A stretch of DNA of 44,982 nt, taken from contig JAIXLB010000027.1 in the NCBI GenBank assembly GCA_026931905.1, positions 4,955 through 49,936 on the forward strand, in the 5' to 3' direction. Positions 7,568-16,422 of this stretch are shown here, in pieces. The position numbers and the translations under genes are program-made. The notes under the pieces were generated by a model. The model searched no databases, was not told where the DNA came from, and saw only the letters and a program-made list of their open reading frames with translations. Within the stretch, counting starts at the first letter, position 1. Every line of letters begins with the position of its first letter. The DNA is from Chitinophagales bacterium. Its GTDB lineage: Bacteria; Bacteroidota; Bacteroidia; Chitinophagales; Chitinophagaceae.

Positions 7568-10015
7568 ATGATTTTTTTTAAAAGAGCCAACTATTTATTG
7601 TATGTATCAGCTATCTTAATAGTTGCTTTTATTTTTACTTCATGTGCCAAAAAAAGATATCCCATTAATACTCCTTTTGTTTTCAGTAATAAAATAGAAT
7701 TGAATGGCAACTTACCCAAAGATGAGAAAAAAAGATTAAAAGAAGAATTGCAAAATTATTGGGACGATAGTTTAAAACCCAGACACACTTCTTTATGGTT
7801 TGGTCTTATAAAAAAATTTAAAAACCCACCCATATTTGATAGCACTAATTTTGGTAGAACAAAAATTTTCATGAATGCTTATTTACAAGCACAGGGATAT
7901 TATTATTCTACTTTTGGAAAAGACAGTTTTCATATTACCAAAACAGGTTCATTTTTAGGAAAGCAAGACCAGCTAAGAACTACAGCTATTATAACCATTA
8001 ATTTAGGAAAAGGAATTAAAATAGATACCGTAAGTTATGCTTTAGTTGATACAACTCATAATACTTACAAAGACACAGTTTTGCAAGAGCTTGCAATGCA
8101 ACAATACGATAACAGTTATTTAAAACAAGGCAAACCATACACTAAGCAAAAAATTTCTGATGAATTAGATAGAATGGTTTCTTGGTTTAGACAAAATGGA
8201 TATTATAAATTTACTAAAGAACATCTTTATGCTTTAGTAGATACCACAAATGAAAACTTATTTAAACTTACATTAGACCCTATTGAATTGGCAAAACTTA
8301 TTGCTGAAGCCGATAAAAAAAGAAGAGAAAATCCTTCATGGAAAATTGATATTAAACAAAGAATCAGCAATGACTCTACAAGGCTTAATAAATTTTATGT
8401 ACGAAACACTTATTACTATCCTGAAACAAAAATTACCGACATTCCAGATTCATTAATAAATGATAAATCTTTTAAAACAGCAACCAATAAAAAAGGCGAT
8501 TTGCTGCTTAGAGATAAAATTGGTTTGTTTAAAATAAAACCATTAAGAGAGCATACCTATTTAAGAAGAGATAGTTTATATAAAGAAGGCGATTATTTTA
8601 AAACGCTAAATACACTTTCTACAATAGCAGCCTGGCAACAAATTGATTCCAGAATAATACAGTATGGTAAGGACTCCTTGGATATTTATTATTTTCTTGT
8701 ACCACAAAAAAAATATCAAACTAATTACAACATAGAAGGGAGTAGAAACTCAGGCGATTTTACTGCTGGAAATTTATTAGGAGTTAGCTTAGGAACAACT
8801 TTGAATAACAGAAACATTGGAAAATTAGCAATACAAAGTAATACAGCTTTACGGGCTGGTGTTGAATTAAATTTACTCAACCAAAATGGGCAAGCTGCTT
8901 CTAATCTTGTACAAACTTTTCAATTTAGTCTTTCACATTCTTATAGCTTTCCTCGATTAATAATGCCAAAAGTTTTTACAAGATTACCTTTATTAAGAGG
9001 GTCAGAAAACAAAAGAACAATAATATCTGGAACAGTAGCCTATACAGAACGTTTTCAAATTTTTAGATTAAAATCGGCAAATTTTAATTACGCATGGGAG
9101 TGGCAAAAAACCACCAAAAAGAAATACAATGCTGTGTGGTTATGGAAGCCCTTAAATATTGAATTGTATAGCATTGACACTTTGCCAGGATTAAAAACAC
9201 TTTTTGATGCCAATCCTTTTTTACGCAACTCATTTAATACAGGAAATGTGGTAGGTTTTCCTTTTCCAGGTGGTGGCATTAATTATACTTTAACCAAGCC
9301 TGGTAAGCGTTACAACAGCAATGCAATGCTAAGATTGGGCATTGAAGAAAGTGGGCTTTTAACTTTACCTTTTAAATCATTGCACGATAAAGTTTATCAA
9401 TACATAAAAGCAGAAGCAGAATACAAATACAGCCATAAGCTGCCTAAAAGCGAAATCGCTTATAGAGGTTTTGTAGGAATAGGTCTTCCATTAAGAGGTC
9501 AATCATTACCATTTTTTAAACAATATTTTGCAGGAGGTCCCAACAGTATGAGAGCTTGGGGTTTAAGGCAATTAGGTTTAGGTTCATCTATTTTAAGTGA
9601 TACAATTTCTTCAAACTCTTTTAGAGATAGATTTGGCGATATGCAGCTTGAAGCAAATATTGAGTATAGATTTAACATTGCAAAAATTGGAAGTTTTAAA
9701 TTGGCAAGTGCCTTGTTTGCCGATATAGGAAACATTTGGAATGTAAAAAAAGACCCTGCTAATCCTGATGGCGAATTTGCTTTAAATCGTTTGTATAAAG
9801 ATATTGCGATTGGTGTTGGAACAGGGTTAAGATTCGATTTTACATTATTTATGATTCGTGTAGATTTTGCTTATAAAGTAAAAGATCCAGGTCGTTTAAC
9901 AAATGATGGATGGATGAGCATTAAAAATTTTAAATGGACAGAATTTAGAAATAATCAAAGCCATACCGAAATAAAAAACTATGCCATTCAATTAGGCATT
10001 GGTTTTCCTTTCTAA
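7568..10015 (+). CDS. Omp85-family outer membrane lipoprotein (TamL/BamA-like)
   Basis: An 815-residue Omp85-superfamily protein that inserts or translocates proteins at the outer membrane. It begins with a lipoprotein signal (hydrophobic residues 10-23, then FTSC with Cys26), which is the mark of the Bacteroidota TamL variant of TamA. POTRA-like periplasmic repeats fill about residues 30-400, and the C-terminal beta-barrel runs from about 400 to 815. The lid-loop signature is seen as YFAGGPNSMRAWGLRQLG at about 653-670, and the protein ends in an aromatic residue (GIGFPF) as barrels do. Position beside an RNA methyltransferase gene is often seen in this phylum. No tamB is adjacent. ATG 7568 is chosen over the TTG at 7562 because it opens the signal peptide properly. 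Confidence 0.9.
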   Translation: MIFFKRANYLLYVSAILIVAFIFTSCAKKRYPINTPFVFSNKIELNGNLPKDEKKRLKEELQNYWDDSLKPRHTSLWFGLIKKFKNPPIFDSTNFGRTKIFMNAYLQAQGYYYSTFGKDSFHITKTGSFLGKQDQLRTTAIITINLGKGIKIDTVSYALVDTTHNTYKDTVLQELAMQQYDNSYLKQGKPYTKQKISDELDRMVSWFRQNGYYKFTKEHLYALVDTTNENLFKLTLDPIELAKLIAEADKKRRENPSWKIDIKQRISNDSTRLNKFYVRNTYYYPETKITDIPDSLINDKSFKTATNKKGDLLLRDKIGLFKIKPLREHTYLRRDSLYKEGDYFKTLNTLSTIAAWQQIDSRIIQYGKDSLDIYYFLVPQKKYQTNYNIEGSRNSGDFTAGNLLGVSLGTTLNNRNIGKLAIQSNTALRAGVELNLLNQNGQAASNLVQTFQFSLSHSYSFPRLIMPKVFTRLPLLRGSENKRTIISGTVAYTERFQIFRLKSANFNYAWEWQKTTKKKYNAVWLWKPLNIELYSIDTLPGLKTLFDANPFLRNSFNTGNVVGFPFPGGGINYTLTKPGKRYNSNAMLRLGIEESGLLTLPFKSLHDKVYQYIKAEAEYKYSHKLPKSEIAYRGFVGIGLPLRGQSLPFFKQYFAGGPNSMRAWGLRQLGLGSSILSDTISSNSFRDRFGDMQLEANIEYRFNIAKIGSFKLASALFADIGNIWNVKKDPANPDGEFALNRLYKDIAIGVGTGLRFDFTLFMIRVDFAYKVKDPGRLTNDGWMSIKNFKWTEFRNNQSHTEIKNYAIQLGIGFPF

Positions 10016-10040
10016 TTATTTTTTTTCGTACTCTTGCAGC

Positions 10041-11366
10041 ATGGCAAAAAAAATACTTCTTTTTGGTGCAGGAAAATCTGCAACAGTATTAATAAATTAT
10101 TTGCAAAACCTTGTACAGCAACACAACTGGCACTTTACAGTAGCCGATAGCAACAAAGTTTTATTAAATGAAAAAGTGCAAGAAAGTAACAATACTTCTA
10201 CTATTTTTTTAAACATTGAAAACGAAATTGAGAGAAAAAAAATTATTGAAAAGGCAGATGTAGTAATTTCCATGATGCCCCCTCATTTGCACTTTTTAAT
10301 TGCACAAGATTGTTTGTCTTACAACAAACATTTACTCACTGCATCTTATATTGATGAAAAAATAAAAGCATTAGCATCTACTATCAAAGAAAAAAAATTA
10401 CTCTTCCTATGCGAAATGGGTTTAGACCCAGGCATTGACCACATGAGTGCTATGCAACTTATTCATTCCATAAAAAATAAAGGCGGAATTATTACTTCTT
10501 TTAAATCGCATTGTGGAGGTTTAATTGCACCAGAAAGCGATGATAATCCTTGGCATTATAAAATAAGTTGGAATCCTAAAAATATTATTTTGGCAGGAAA
10601 AGCAGGTGCATCTTATTTATTAAATAACTCAATAGTGCAGGAGCATTACGAAGCTTTATTTTCTCAAAAAGAATTCATTAAAACAAGCACCAATAATATT
10701 TATTCATTTTATCCCAACAGAGATTCTATTAGCTACATAAATTTATACCAGCTACAAGGTGTAAATACTTTTGTAAGAACAACTTTAAGGCATCCAGAAT
10801 TTTCTATAGGTTGGAATTTTATTGTGCAACTTGAGCTTACCAACGAAGAAAAAGAATACGATACAATTCAAATGACTGTTGCAGATTTTTATACAACTCA
10901 TTTTAAAAAATATGGCAAAGAAACTTTTGTAAAAACTGCTTTTAATAATAATGAAACAGGTGCTTTGCTGCAAAAACAATTGGAATACATTGGCTTGAAC
11001 GACAACAAAACACTTATCAATAAAGGATTTTGCAGTGCAGCAGAAATTTTACAATTTATTCTTGAACAAAAATTAGCTCTACAGCATAATGATAAAGATT
11101 TAGTAGTAATGCTTCATGAAATAGAATATACATTAAACAATAAACAACATTATGTAAGTAGTTTGTTAGAACTTGTTGGAGAAGATAATCATAAAACGGC
11201 AATGGCAAAAACAGTAGGTTTGCCTTTAGGAATTGCAGCTAAATTAATTTTAGAAAATAAAATAAATACTACTGGGTTACACATTCCTGTTTTACCAGAA
11301 ATTTATACACCCGTTTTAAATGAATTAAGAAATCAGGGAGTAATATTTTTAGAGGAAGAAATATAA
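10041..11366 (+). CDS. Saccharopine dehydrogenase (glutamate-forming) family
   Basis: Likely oxidises saccharopine to glutamate and 2-aminoadipate semialdehyde in lysine breakdown, or acts on a related imino-linked amino acid. The 441-residue protein starts with a Rossmann motif (KKILLFGAGKSATVLINYL), has the family segments VISMMPPHLHFLIA, LFLCEMGLDPGIDHMSAM and FKSHCGGLIAPESDDNPWHYK, and ends with the C-terminal catalytic domain (TVGLPLGIAAKLIL, GLHIPVLPEIYTPVL). Length fits the fungal and animal saccharopine dehydrogenase. The lysine-ketoglutarate reductase partner is not adjacent. A longer in-frame start at 9999 would overlap the upstream gene and was not used; ATG 10041 is 25 bases after the upstream stop, so the two may be co-transcribed. 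Confidence 0.92.
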   Translation: MAKKILLFGAGKSATVLINYLQNLVQQHNWHFTVADSNKVLLNEKVQESNNTSTIFLNIENEIERKKIIEKADVVISMMPPHLHFLIAQDCLSYNKHLLTASYIDEKIKALASTIKEKKLLFLCEMGLDPGIDHMSAMQLIHSIKNKGGIITSFKSHCGGLIAPESDDNPWHYKISWNPKNIILAGKAGASYLLNNSIVQEHYEALFSQKEFIKTSTNNIYSFYPNRDSISYINLYQLQGVNTFVRTTLRHPEFSIGWNFIVQLELTNEEKEYDTIQMTVADFYTTHFKKYGKETFVKTAFNNNETGALLQKQLEYIGLNDNKTLINKGFCSAAEILQFILEQKLALQHNDKDLVVMLHEIEYTLNNKQHYVSSLLELVGEDNHKTAMAKTVGLPLGIAAKLILENKINTTGLHIPVLPEIYTPVLNELRNQGVIFLEEEI

Positions 11367-11483
11367 TTTACAATATTTGAAAAAGCATTTATTAATACCA
11401 AGTATTTCAATAACTGTTTTAAGTTGTATTAAAGGCTAAAATCCAGCTTCATTTTGCTTGAAAATAATACCCAATTCAAGTTA

Positions 11484-11512
11484 TTGCAATCTGCCTCAGT
11501 TCCCTACCTTTG
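11484..11512 (+). promoter_or_regulatory. Promoter of yidC (-33 TTG, -7 TACCTTTG)
   Basis: TTG at 11484-11486 and TACCTTTG at 11505-11512 are separated by 18 bases, a good match to the Bacteroidota housekeeping promoter. The -7 element ends 29 bases before the yidC start. Confidence 0.65.
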
Positions 11513-11541
11513 CCACTCTTTTAAAAACTTTAAATTAGAAT

Positions 11542-13392
11542 ATGAAGACTGATAAGAATACGATAATTGGTTTTGTGCTTTTAGGTATTTTATTTATTGC
11601 ATTTTTTTGGTACAACAATAAAATGGCAAAAGGCGTAATGGAACAAGACCAAGCCAGAAAAGATTCTATTGCAAAAGTTGAAGCTGCAAAAATTACTCCT
11701 GAAATGAAAGAAAAAGCTATTCAGGATTCTATAAGAAGAGACTCTACAGATAATGTAATAAAAGCAGGAAATTTTACAGGTGTAACAAATGGTACAGAAA
11801 AAATTGATACAGTAGAAAATGAATTTTTAAAAATTGCCTTTACCAATAAAGGAGGAAGAATACAAACAGTAACTTTAAAAAAATATTCATCTTATGATAG
11901 CTCATTAGTTGTGTTAGGCACTAAAGATGATAAGTTGGGATACAATATTAATACAGGCAATAACACTTCTGCATTAACCAGTGATTTGTTTTTTAATCTT
12001 ACTGGCATTCAAAAAAATACTGATGGATCGCAAACTGTAATTTATACCTTAAGCGACTCTGCTGGAAAATCTATTGAGCACCATTTTACCATTTCACCCA
12101 ATTCTTACATGATAGATTGGAATGTGAAACTCAATGGTGCAAATACTTTGCTAAACAACAGCTCTCTCAATATTTTATGGCATACTACTACTACACAGCA
12201 TGAAAAAAATGCAGAATACGAAAGGGGGCAAATGAGTAATATTTGTTTTTTAGAAAACAAAGAATTTGATTACATCATGACTAAAACTGAACACACTTTT
12301 GAAAAACAAACCAATTGGATGAGTGTTGTGCAACAGTTTTTTAATACTACATTAATTGCAGATAATAATTTTAATAGCGGTAAAGTTGTTTGGGAAAAAA
12401 ACACATCAGATTCAAGTAAAGTATTAGCAAAAGTTGATGCAAATTTTCAAATAAAATTACAAGAAGCAAGTAGTGTAGCTGTTCCTTTAAAAATGTACTT
12501 TGGTCCAAACGATTATCAAATACTAAAAAAACAAGCTCCAGAAATGGATAGAATTGTAAATTTTGGTAGAGATATGTATTCGTTTGTTCGCCCTATCAAC
12601 CAATATATCATAATGCCTGTTTTTAATTTCTTTGCAAAATTTATTGGCAATTATGGTTGGGTAATTTTGTTGCTTACTTTATTCATTCGTTTAATTACAG
12701 CACCACTTACTTATAGCAGTTATTTGAGTAGTGCTAAAATGAAATTATTAAAACCAGAGTTAGACACACTAAAAAAGAAATTAGGCGAAAACGACAAACA
12801 AGCTTTTGCTATGGAGCAAATGAAACTGTTTAAAGAAGCAGGCGTAAACCCTTTGGGAGGCTGTATTCCAGCATTATTGCAAATACCTATATTCTTTGCA
12901 TTGTATAGTTTTTTCAATTCAAATATTTCGCTGCGGGGTGAAAGTTTTCTTTGGGCAAAAGATTTAGCTTCTTATGATGATATAATAAGCTGGGGAAGCA
13001 ATATTTGGTTAATAGGCAATCACCTTAGCTTATTTACCATAACTGCTGTGGTTACAAGTTTCTTTAGTTCTATATACAACATGAGTAGTGCCCCAACACA
13101 AGATAATCCTGCATTAAAATACATGCCATATATTTTTCCTTTTGTGTTATTCTTTGTATTTAATAGAATGCCAGCAGCCTTAACATGGTATTATACTGTA
13201 TCAAACATTATTACATTGGCTTTACAATTAATTATTCAAAAATATATTATTGACCACGATAAAATTTTAGCAAAAATTGAAGCTAAACGTAAAGCTCCTA
13301 AAAAAACAAGCAAATGGCAAGAACGCTATACACAAATGTTAGAAAATCAAAAGAAACTACAGGAAATGAAAAATAAAACTAAAAATAAATAA
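11542..13392 (+). CDS. yidC: Membrane protein insertase YidC
   Basis: Inserts and folds inner-membrane proteins, alone or with SecYEG. The 616-residue protein has the Gram-negative plan: TM1 at about 7-23, a large periplasmic beta domain (about 85-345), then the conserved core with TM segments near 350-395, 435-465, 490-520 and 535-565. The functional arginine of the hydrophilic groove is Arg383 in TLFIRLITAPL. The conserved NPLGGCIPALLQIPIFFALY block follows the cytoplasmic hairpin. The tail is lysine-rich, consistent with ribosome contact. A promoter is present upstream and a clear terminator downstream, so it is monocistronic. Confidence 0.97.
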   Translation: MKTDKNTIIGFVLLGILFIAFFWYNNKMAKGVMEQDQARKDSIAKVEAAKITPEMKEKAIQDSIRRDSTDNVIKAGNFTGVTNGTEKIDTVENEFLKIAFTNKGGRIQTVTLKKYSSYDSSLVVLGTKDDKLGYNINTGNNTSALTSDLFFNLTGIQKNTDGSQTVIYTLSDSAGKSIEHHFTISPNSYMIDWNVKLNGANTLLNNSSLNILWHTTTTQHEKNAEYERGQMSNICFLENKEFDYIMTKTEHTFEKQTNWMSVVQQFFNTTLIADNNFNSGKVVWEKNTSDSSKVLAKVDANFQIKLQEASSVAVPLKMYFGPNDYQILKKQAPEMDRIVNFGRDMYSFVRPINQYIIMPVFNFFAKFIGNYGWVILLLTLFIRLITAPLTYSSYLSSAKMKLLKPELDTLKKKLGENDKQAFAMEQMKLFKEAGVNPLGGCIPALLQIPIFFALYSFFNSNISLRGESFLWAKDLASYDDIISWGSNIWLIGNHLSLFTITAVVTSFFSSIYNMSSAPTQDNPALKYMPYIFPFVLFFVFNRMPAALTWYYTVSNIITLALQLIIQKYIIDHDKILAKIEAKRKAPKKTSKWQERYTQMLENQKKLQEMKNKTKNK

Positions 13393-13395
13393 ATT

Positions 13396-13428
13396 AAAAG
13401 GCTCTGTAAAAAATACAGGGCTTTTTAA
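13396..13428 (+). terminator. Rho-independent terminator after yidC
   Basis: A stem of about 12 bp (aaaaggctctgta with tacagggctttt, two G-U pairs) and a 5-base A loop, followed by T-run, 4 bases after the yidC stop. Confidence 0.85.
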
Positions 13429-13474
13429 TTAATATTGGCATGAAATTGTATGTACACACTTAAATATTATTCTA

Positions 13475-14122
13475 ATGAAAAAAATTATTACCCTTTTAAT
13501 TATAACAGTTCTATTTACATTTCAATCTAATGCACAGCAACGCCAACGTACCATTGCAGAATGTACTATTGATTACAATATAACACTTGATGATGTTACA
13601 GGCTTGGATAATGCAACAGTAGAAATGTTTAAATCTACCATCAAAACAGTATATATAAAAGGCAATCAAAGCAGAGTAGATTTTATTAGTCCTTCATTTA
13701 TACAATCTGTTATTTATGATAAAAGAACAGGCAACGCAGTTATTTTAAGAGAAATTGGGGGCAATAAATTTTTAACTAAATTAGATAAAGCAGCATGGGA
13801 TAAAAGCAACAATAAATTTGAAAATTTGAAAACAAATTTATTAGATGAAACAAAAGTTATTTTAGGTTATGAGTGTAAAAAAGCAGTACTGTTATTAACA
13901 GATGGCACAACATTAGATTTATTTTATGCTACTAATTACATTCCATCTGTAAAAGAATTTGAATACCAGTTTAAAGATGTACCAGGTTTTGTTTTAGAAT
14001 ATGAATCGCAAGATAAAAGTGGTAAAAAAATAAAATATACTGCAACAAAAATTAATCTTAATCCTGTTGCAACTTCTAAGTTTGATATTCCTACAACAGG
14101 TTATAGGTTATTGAATGAATAA
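13475..14122 (+). CDS. Secreted GLPGLI/DUF4412-like protein
   Basis: A 215-residue exported protein of unknown role. Residues 1-20 are a signal peptide ending in SNA before QQRQRT. The mature part is beta-rich, with the segments QSVIYDKRTGNAVIL, KVILGYECKKAVLL and a VPGFVLEYE motif that resembles the GLPGLI signature of a family found almost only in Bacteroidota; DUF4412 proteins share the same general layout. There is a single cysteine in the mature N-terminal part and one in GYECKK. It lies between yidC and a convergent secreted protein. Family placement is tentative. Confidence 0.7.
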   Translation: MKKIITLLIITVLFTFQSNAQQRQRTIAECTIDYNITLDDVTGLDNATVEMFKSTIKTVYIKGNQSRVDFISPSFIQSVIYDKRTGNAVILREIGGNKFLTKLDKAAWDKSNNKFENLKTNLLDETKVILGYECKKAVLLLTDGTTLDLFYATNYIPSVKEFEYQFKDVPGFVLEYESQDKSGKKIKYTATKINLNPVATSKFDIPTTGYRLLNE

Positions 14123-14129
14123 AATTTTG

Positions 14130-15056
14130 CTACTCTTTCTTTCTAATAAATTTTATTGAAGCATTCTTAGTAAAATCGCTGGTCATAAGCACTTCGTAGC
14201 GTTTAGTGCCATCGTAAATAATTAATGCAGCAGTATTGGGTGGTATAAAGCCTAAACTTTCTGCAAACATACTCAACTCATTATAAGGCAAACTATCATC
14301 ATAATCAACTGTTAATTGTATAGGTTGATGCTCTAATTTAGTTTTAGACAAAACCATTTTATTGTTGAAAAATACAGCTATAGAATCATTGTCAATAGCA
14401 CCATTATCGTAAAACTCTAATCTTATTTTTTTTTGTTCAACTTTTATTTCTCTTGCAAAAATTTTTGTTCTTTCTGCAAATAATTGTTCAGAATGTTTAT
14501 CTTCTTTTGATAAAATTAATTGTGGCACATCAACTGTAACAACAGTTTTAGCTAAAGCAGTAGAGTCTTCCTCTACTTCTTCTTTTACAATTGGCATCGG
14601 CACTTCTTCTTCCTTATCCTCATTCTTTTTCAATTTAAAATTAATGGTAGGGCAAGTATATTTAAAATCTTTAGTAGCATAAAAACCACCTGATAAAACA
14701 GAACCTACTCTTGAAACCCTTAAAGTTAAATAAGCCTCAACAGGGCAATCAACTCCTACTTCTGTATTGCTTGCTTTATAATAAATAATTTTAGTAGGCT
14801 TAATATTTAATACCCTTGTAGCAGGATCAAAGTATCCAACTATTTCATTTGAAAACAGGCTATCTCTAAAATAAAAATTTAAACGACCCGTTACAGTTTT
14901 TCCTTTTTGATTTAATATCAACTCTGTTAAATAAGTATTTCCTTCTAAATTGGCTGTTTCAGCTTTTCCCATGCCATACCAACTACCTGTTACAGTTTGA
15001 GCATTGCATACAATAGCAAAAAATAAAAATAGAATAATAGAAACTCCTCTTTTCAT
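14130..15056 (-). CDS. Secreted protein of unknown function
   Basis: A 308-residue protein with a good signal peptide (KRGVSIILFLFFAIVCNAQ) from ATG 15056; an upstream in-frame start at 15074 adds only six residues ahead of it. The first domain (about 20-160) begins TVTGSWYGMGKAE and has alternating strands with YLTELILNQKGKTVTGRLNF, reminiscent of lipocalin-like or calycin-type sheet proteins. A Glu-rich linker (about 160-185) leads to a second beta domain (about 200-308) with RLEFYDNGAIDNDSIAVFFN, a pattern seen in secreted Bacteroidota proteins. Possibly the last gene of a unit with the EVE and Fe-S genes (87-base gap). Its stop and that of the convergent gene are 7 bases apart, with an A/T-only inverted repeat (14119-14128 with 14148-14157) across them. 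Confidence 0.7.
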   Translation of the reverse strand: MKRGVSIILFLFFAIVCNAQTVTGSWYGMGKAETANLEGNTYLTELILNQKGKTVTGRLNFYFRDSLFSNEIVGYFDPATRVLNIKPTKIIYYKASNTEVGVDCPVEAYLTLRVSRVGSVLSGGFYATKDFKYTCPTINFKLKKNEDKEEEVPMPIVKEEVEEDSTALAKTVVTVDVPQLILSKEDKHSEQLFAERTKIFAREIKVEQKKIRLEFYDNGAIDNDSIAVFFNNKMVLSKTKLEHQPIQLTVDYDDSLPYNELSMFAESLGFIPPNTAALIIYDGTKRYEVLMTSDFTKNASIKFIRKKE

Positions 15057-15143
15057 ACCAAGCAAAATACCCAAACAGAAAGTTTATACAACGTTAAAAG
15101 TTGCTCACAAATACATTCTTTTTGTGAATTGAAAAAAAGAAAA

Positions 15144-15548
15144 TCATTTACTTAATGCAAGAACAGTTTGCCATTCATGTTCTTTAACTCTACCAACAGA
15201 TAACCTGCTAAAACGAACTAAATCCATATCGGCTAAAGTTTTTTCTGCTTTTATTTGAGCAAGTGTTACAGGTTTTTTAAATTTTTTATAGGGTTTTAAA
15301 TTTACAGCAACCCAAGCACTATCAGTAGTGGTAGGGTCTTGATAAGCTTCTTTAATAACTTTTGCAATACCAACAATTTCAAGTCCTTCGTTGCTATGAT
15401 ACCAAAAAACAAGGTCGCCTTTTTTCATAGCTTTTAAATTATTTCTTGCTGCATAATTACGAACTCCATCCCAAAAAGTTTCTCCATCTTTTTCAAACTG
15501 CTGCCAGCTGTATTTAAAAGGCTCCGATTTTACCAACCAATAATTCAT
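15144..15548 (-). CDS. EVE domain-containing protein
   Basis: A 134-residue single-domain EVE protein, related to thymocyte nuclear protein 1 and to PUA-like modules that recognise modified bases in RNA or DNA. The family opening MNYWLVKSEPFKYSW is intact, as are FWDGVRNYAARNNLKAMKKGDLVFWYHSN and the closing VRFSRLSVGRVKEHEW. It follows the Fe-S protein gene by 18 bases, so the two are probably co-transcribed. Bacterial EVE proteins are often found with restriction or modification systems; none is visible here. Specific ligand unknown. Confidence 0.93.
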   Translation of the reverse strand: MNYWLVKSEPFKYSWQQFEKDGETFWDGVRNYAARNNLKAMKKGDLVFWYHSNEGLEIVGIAKVIKEAYQDPTTTDSAWVAVNLKPYKKFKKPVTLAQIKAEKTLADMDLVRFSRLSVGRVKEHEWQTVLALSK

Positions 15549-15566
15549 ACAATTTTTTTTTAAAAT

Positions 15567-15983
15567 TTACCAACCACTTGCTAATACATCTGCAAGATGC
15601 AATACTTTTAAATTTTTATTTTGCTGTTTAATACAACCATCAATGTGCATTAAACAACTCATATCTGTACTTACTACATATTCAGCACCTGTTGATTCTG
15701 CATTTATTATTTTTTGATCTGCCATTGCTGTACTTATAGCTTCGTATTTTACAGCAAAAGTTCCTCCAAAACCACAACAGGTTTCAGTGTCATTCATTTC
15801 AATTAATTCAAGCCCTTTTACTTTACTTAATAATTGTCTTGGTTCTTTTTTTAAATGACATTCTCTTAATGCAGCACAACTATCATGATAAGTTATTTTT
15901 CCTTCAAACACAGCACCTACATCATCTACATTCAATACCTGAATCATAAACTCGCTAAATTCAAAAGCCTTTTTAGATATCAT
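15567..15983 (-). CDS. LutA-like cysteine-rich (CCG) protein, C-terminal half, frameshifted
   Basis: Second half of a LutA/YkgE-type cysteine-rich protein. It contains one CCG domain: HDSC at about 33-36, CCGFGG at about 69-74 and SCLMH further on, which in the family bind a noncubane Fe-S cluster. From its apparent ATG, the opening KAFEFSEFMIQVLNVDDVG matches the internal linker of full-length family members, not a natural N-terminus. The upstream half ends in TAG at 15986-15988 just 2 bases before this ATG, in another frame. Adding one base in the TAGAA junction would join both into a normal-length protein of about 239 residues. Either the gene is recently broken, the sequence has an error, or the halves are made separately. 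Confidence 0.75.
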   Translation of the reverse strand: MISKKAFEFSEFMIQVLNVDDVGAVFEGKITYHDSCAALRECHLKKEPRQLLSKVKGLELIEMNDTETCCGFGGTFAVKYEAISTAMADQKIINAESTGAEYVVSTDMSCLMHIDGCIKQQNKNLKVLHLADVLASGW

Positions 15984-15985
15984 TT

Positions 15986-16285
15986 CTACTTCTCAGTATA
16001 GCGTGTATCTTCAAAAATTTTTTTATAATAATTTCTAAGAAAGCCAATACAACTTGCACTTGGTGCAACAATATATCCTTCATTAGAAAAGTCGTCAATA
16101 AATTTTTGACAAACATCTCTTGCTTCGCCCCAAAAACCTGCATTAAAAGCTGGTTGCCCACAACATGTTTGGTTGCTATTATAATATACTGTACAGCCTG
16201 CTTTTTCTAAAACTTTTACCATATTAAAAGCTACAGAAGGGTATAATTGATCTATAAAACAAGGAACAAATAATTGAACTTTCAT
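15986..16285 (-). CDS. LutA-like cysteine-rich (CCG) protein, N-terminal half, frameshifted
   Basis: First half of the same LutA-type protein, 99 residues from ATG 16285 (MKVQLFVPCFIDQLYP, the usual start of the family). It holds the first CCG domain with Cys9 and CCGQPAFNAG at about 41-50 and the conserved PSASCIGFLRNYY. It ends at DTRYTEK, exactly where full-length proteins run into the linker of the other half. Family members accept or pass electrons in lactate oxidation (LutABC) or related dehydrogenases; no lutB or lutC is in the window. The start at 16330 was rejected because it adds 15 residues not seen in the family and would place the promoter motif within the coding region. Confidence 0.75.
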   Translation of the reverse strand: MKVQLFVPCFIDQLYPSVAFNMVKVLEKAGCTVYYNSNQTCCGQPAFNAGFWGEARDVCQKFIDDFSNEGYIVAPSASCIGFLRNYYKKIFEDTRYTEK

Positions 16286-16311
16286 CGTACACGCTTTTTC
16301 TTTAACTACAA

Positions 16312-16319
16312 CAAAAGTA
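16312..16319 (-). promoter_or_regulatory. -7 promoter element of the lutA-like gene
   Basis: On the minus strand TACTTTTG fits TAnnTTTG and ends 26 bases before ATG 16285, the spacing seen for other genes here. It supports the shorter start and suggests the broken gene is still transcribed. Confidence 0.5.
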
Positions 16320-16422
16320 TTCTTTTTCAAAGAATGTTTTGAATATGTGTAAAGCTAAAATTACCCACAAGAGGGTATTACAAGATTTTAATAAGAATTA
16401 TACTTTAGCAACGTTTAATATT

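Noticed and set aside
11408..11486. Inverted repeat caataact / agttattg flanking the yidC upstream region
   Set aside because: The 8-base arms are about 63 bases apart, composed mostly of A and T, and overlap the promoter; probably chance.
14119..14157. Inverted repeat aataaaattt / aaattttatt between two convergent genes
   Set aside because: The stem is A/T only and the loop is 19 bases, too weak to call a terminator with confidence, though it lies in the right place.
15973..16161. A 62-codon minus-strand frame crossing the lutA break
   Set aside because: It lies in the third frame over the LutA N-terminal half, and its translation shows no CCG motifs; it is a shadow frame.
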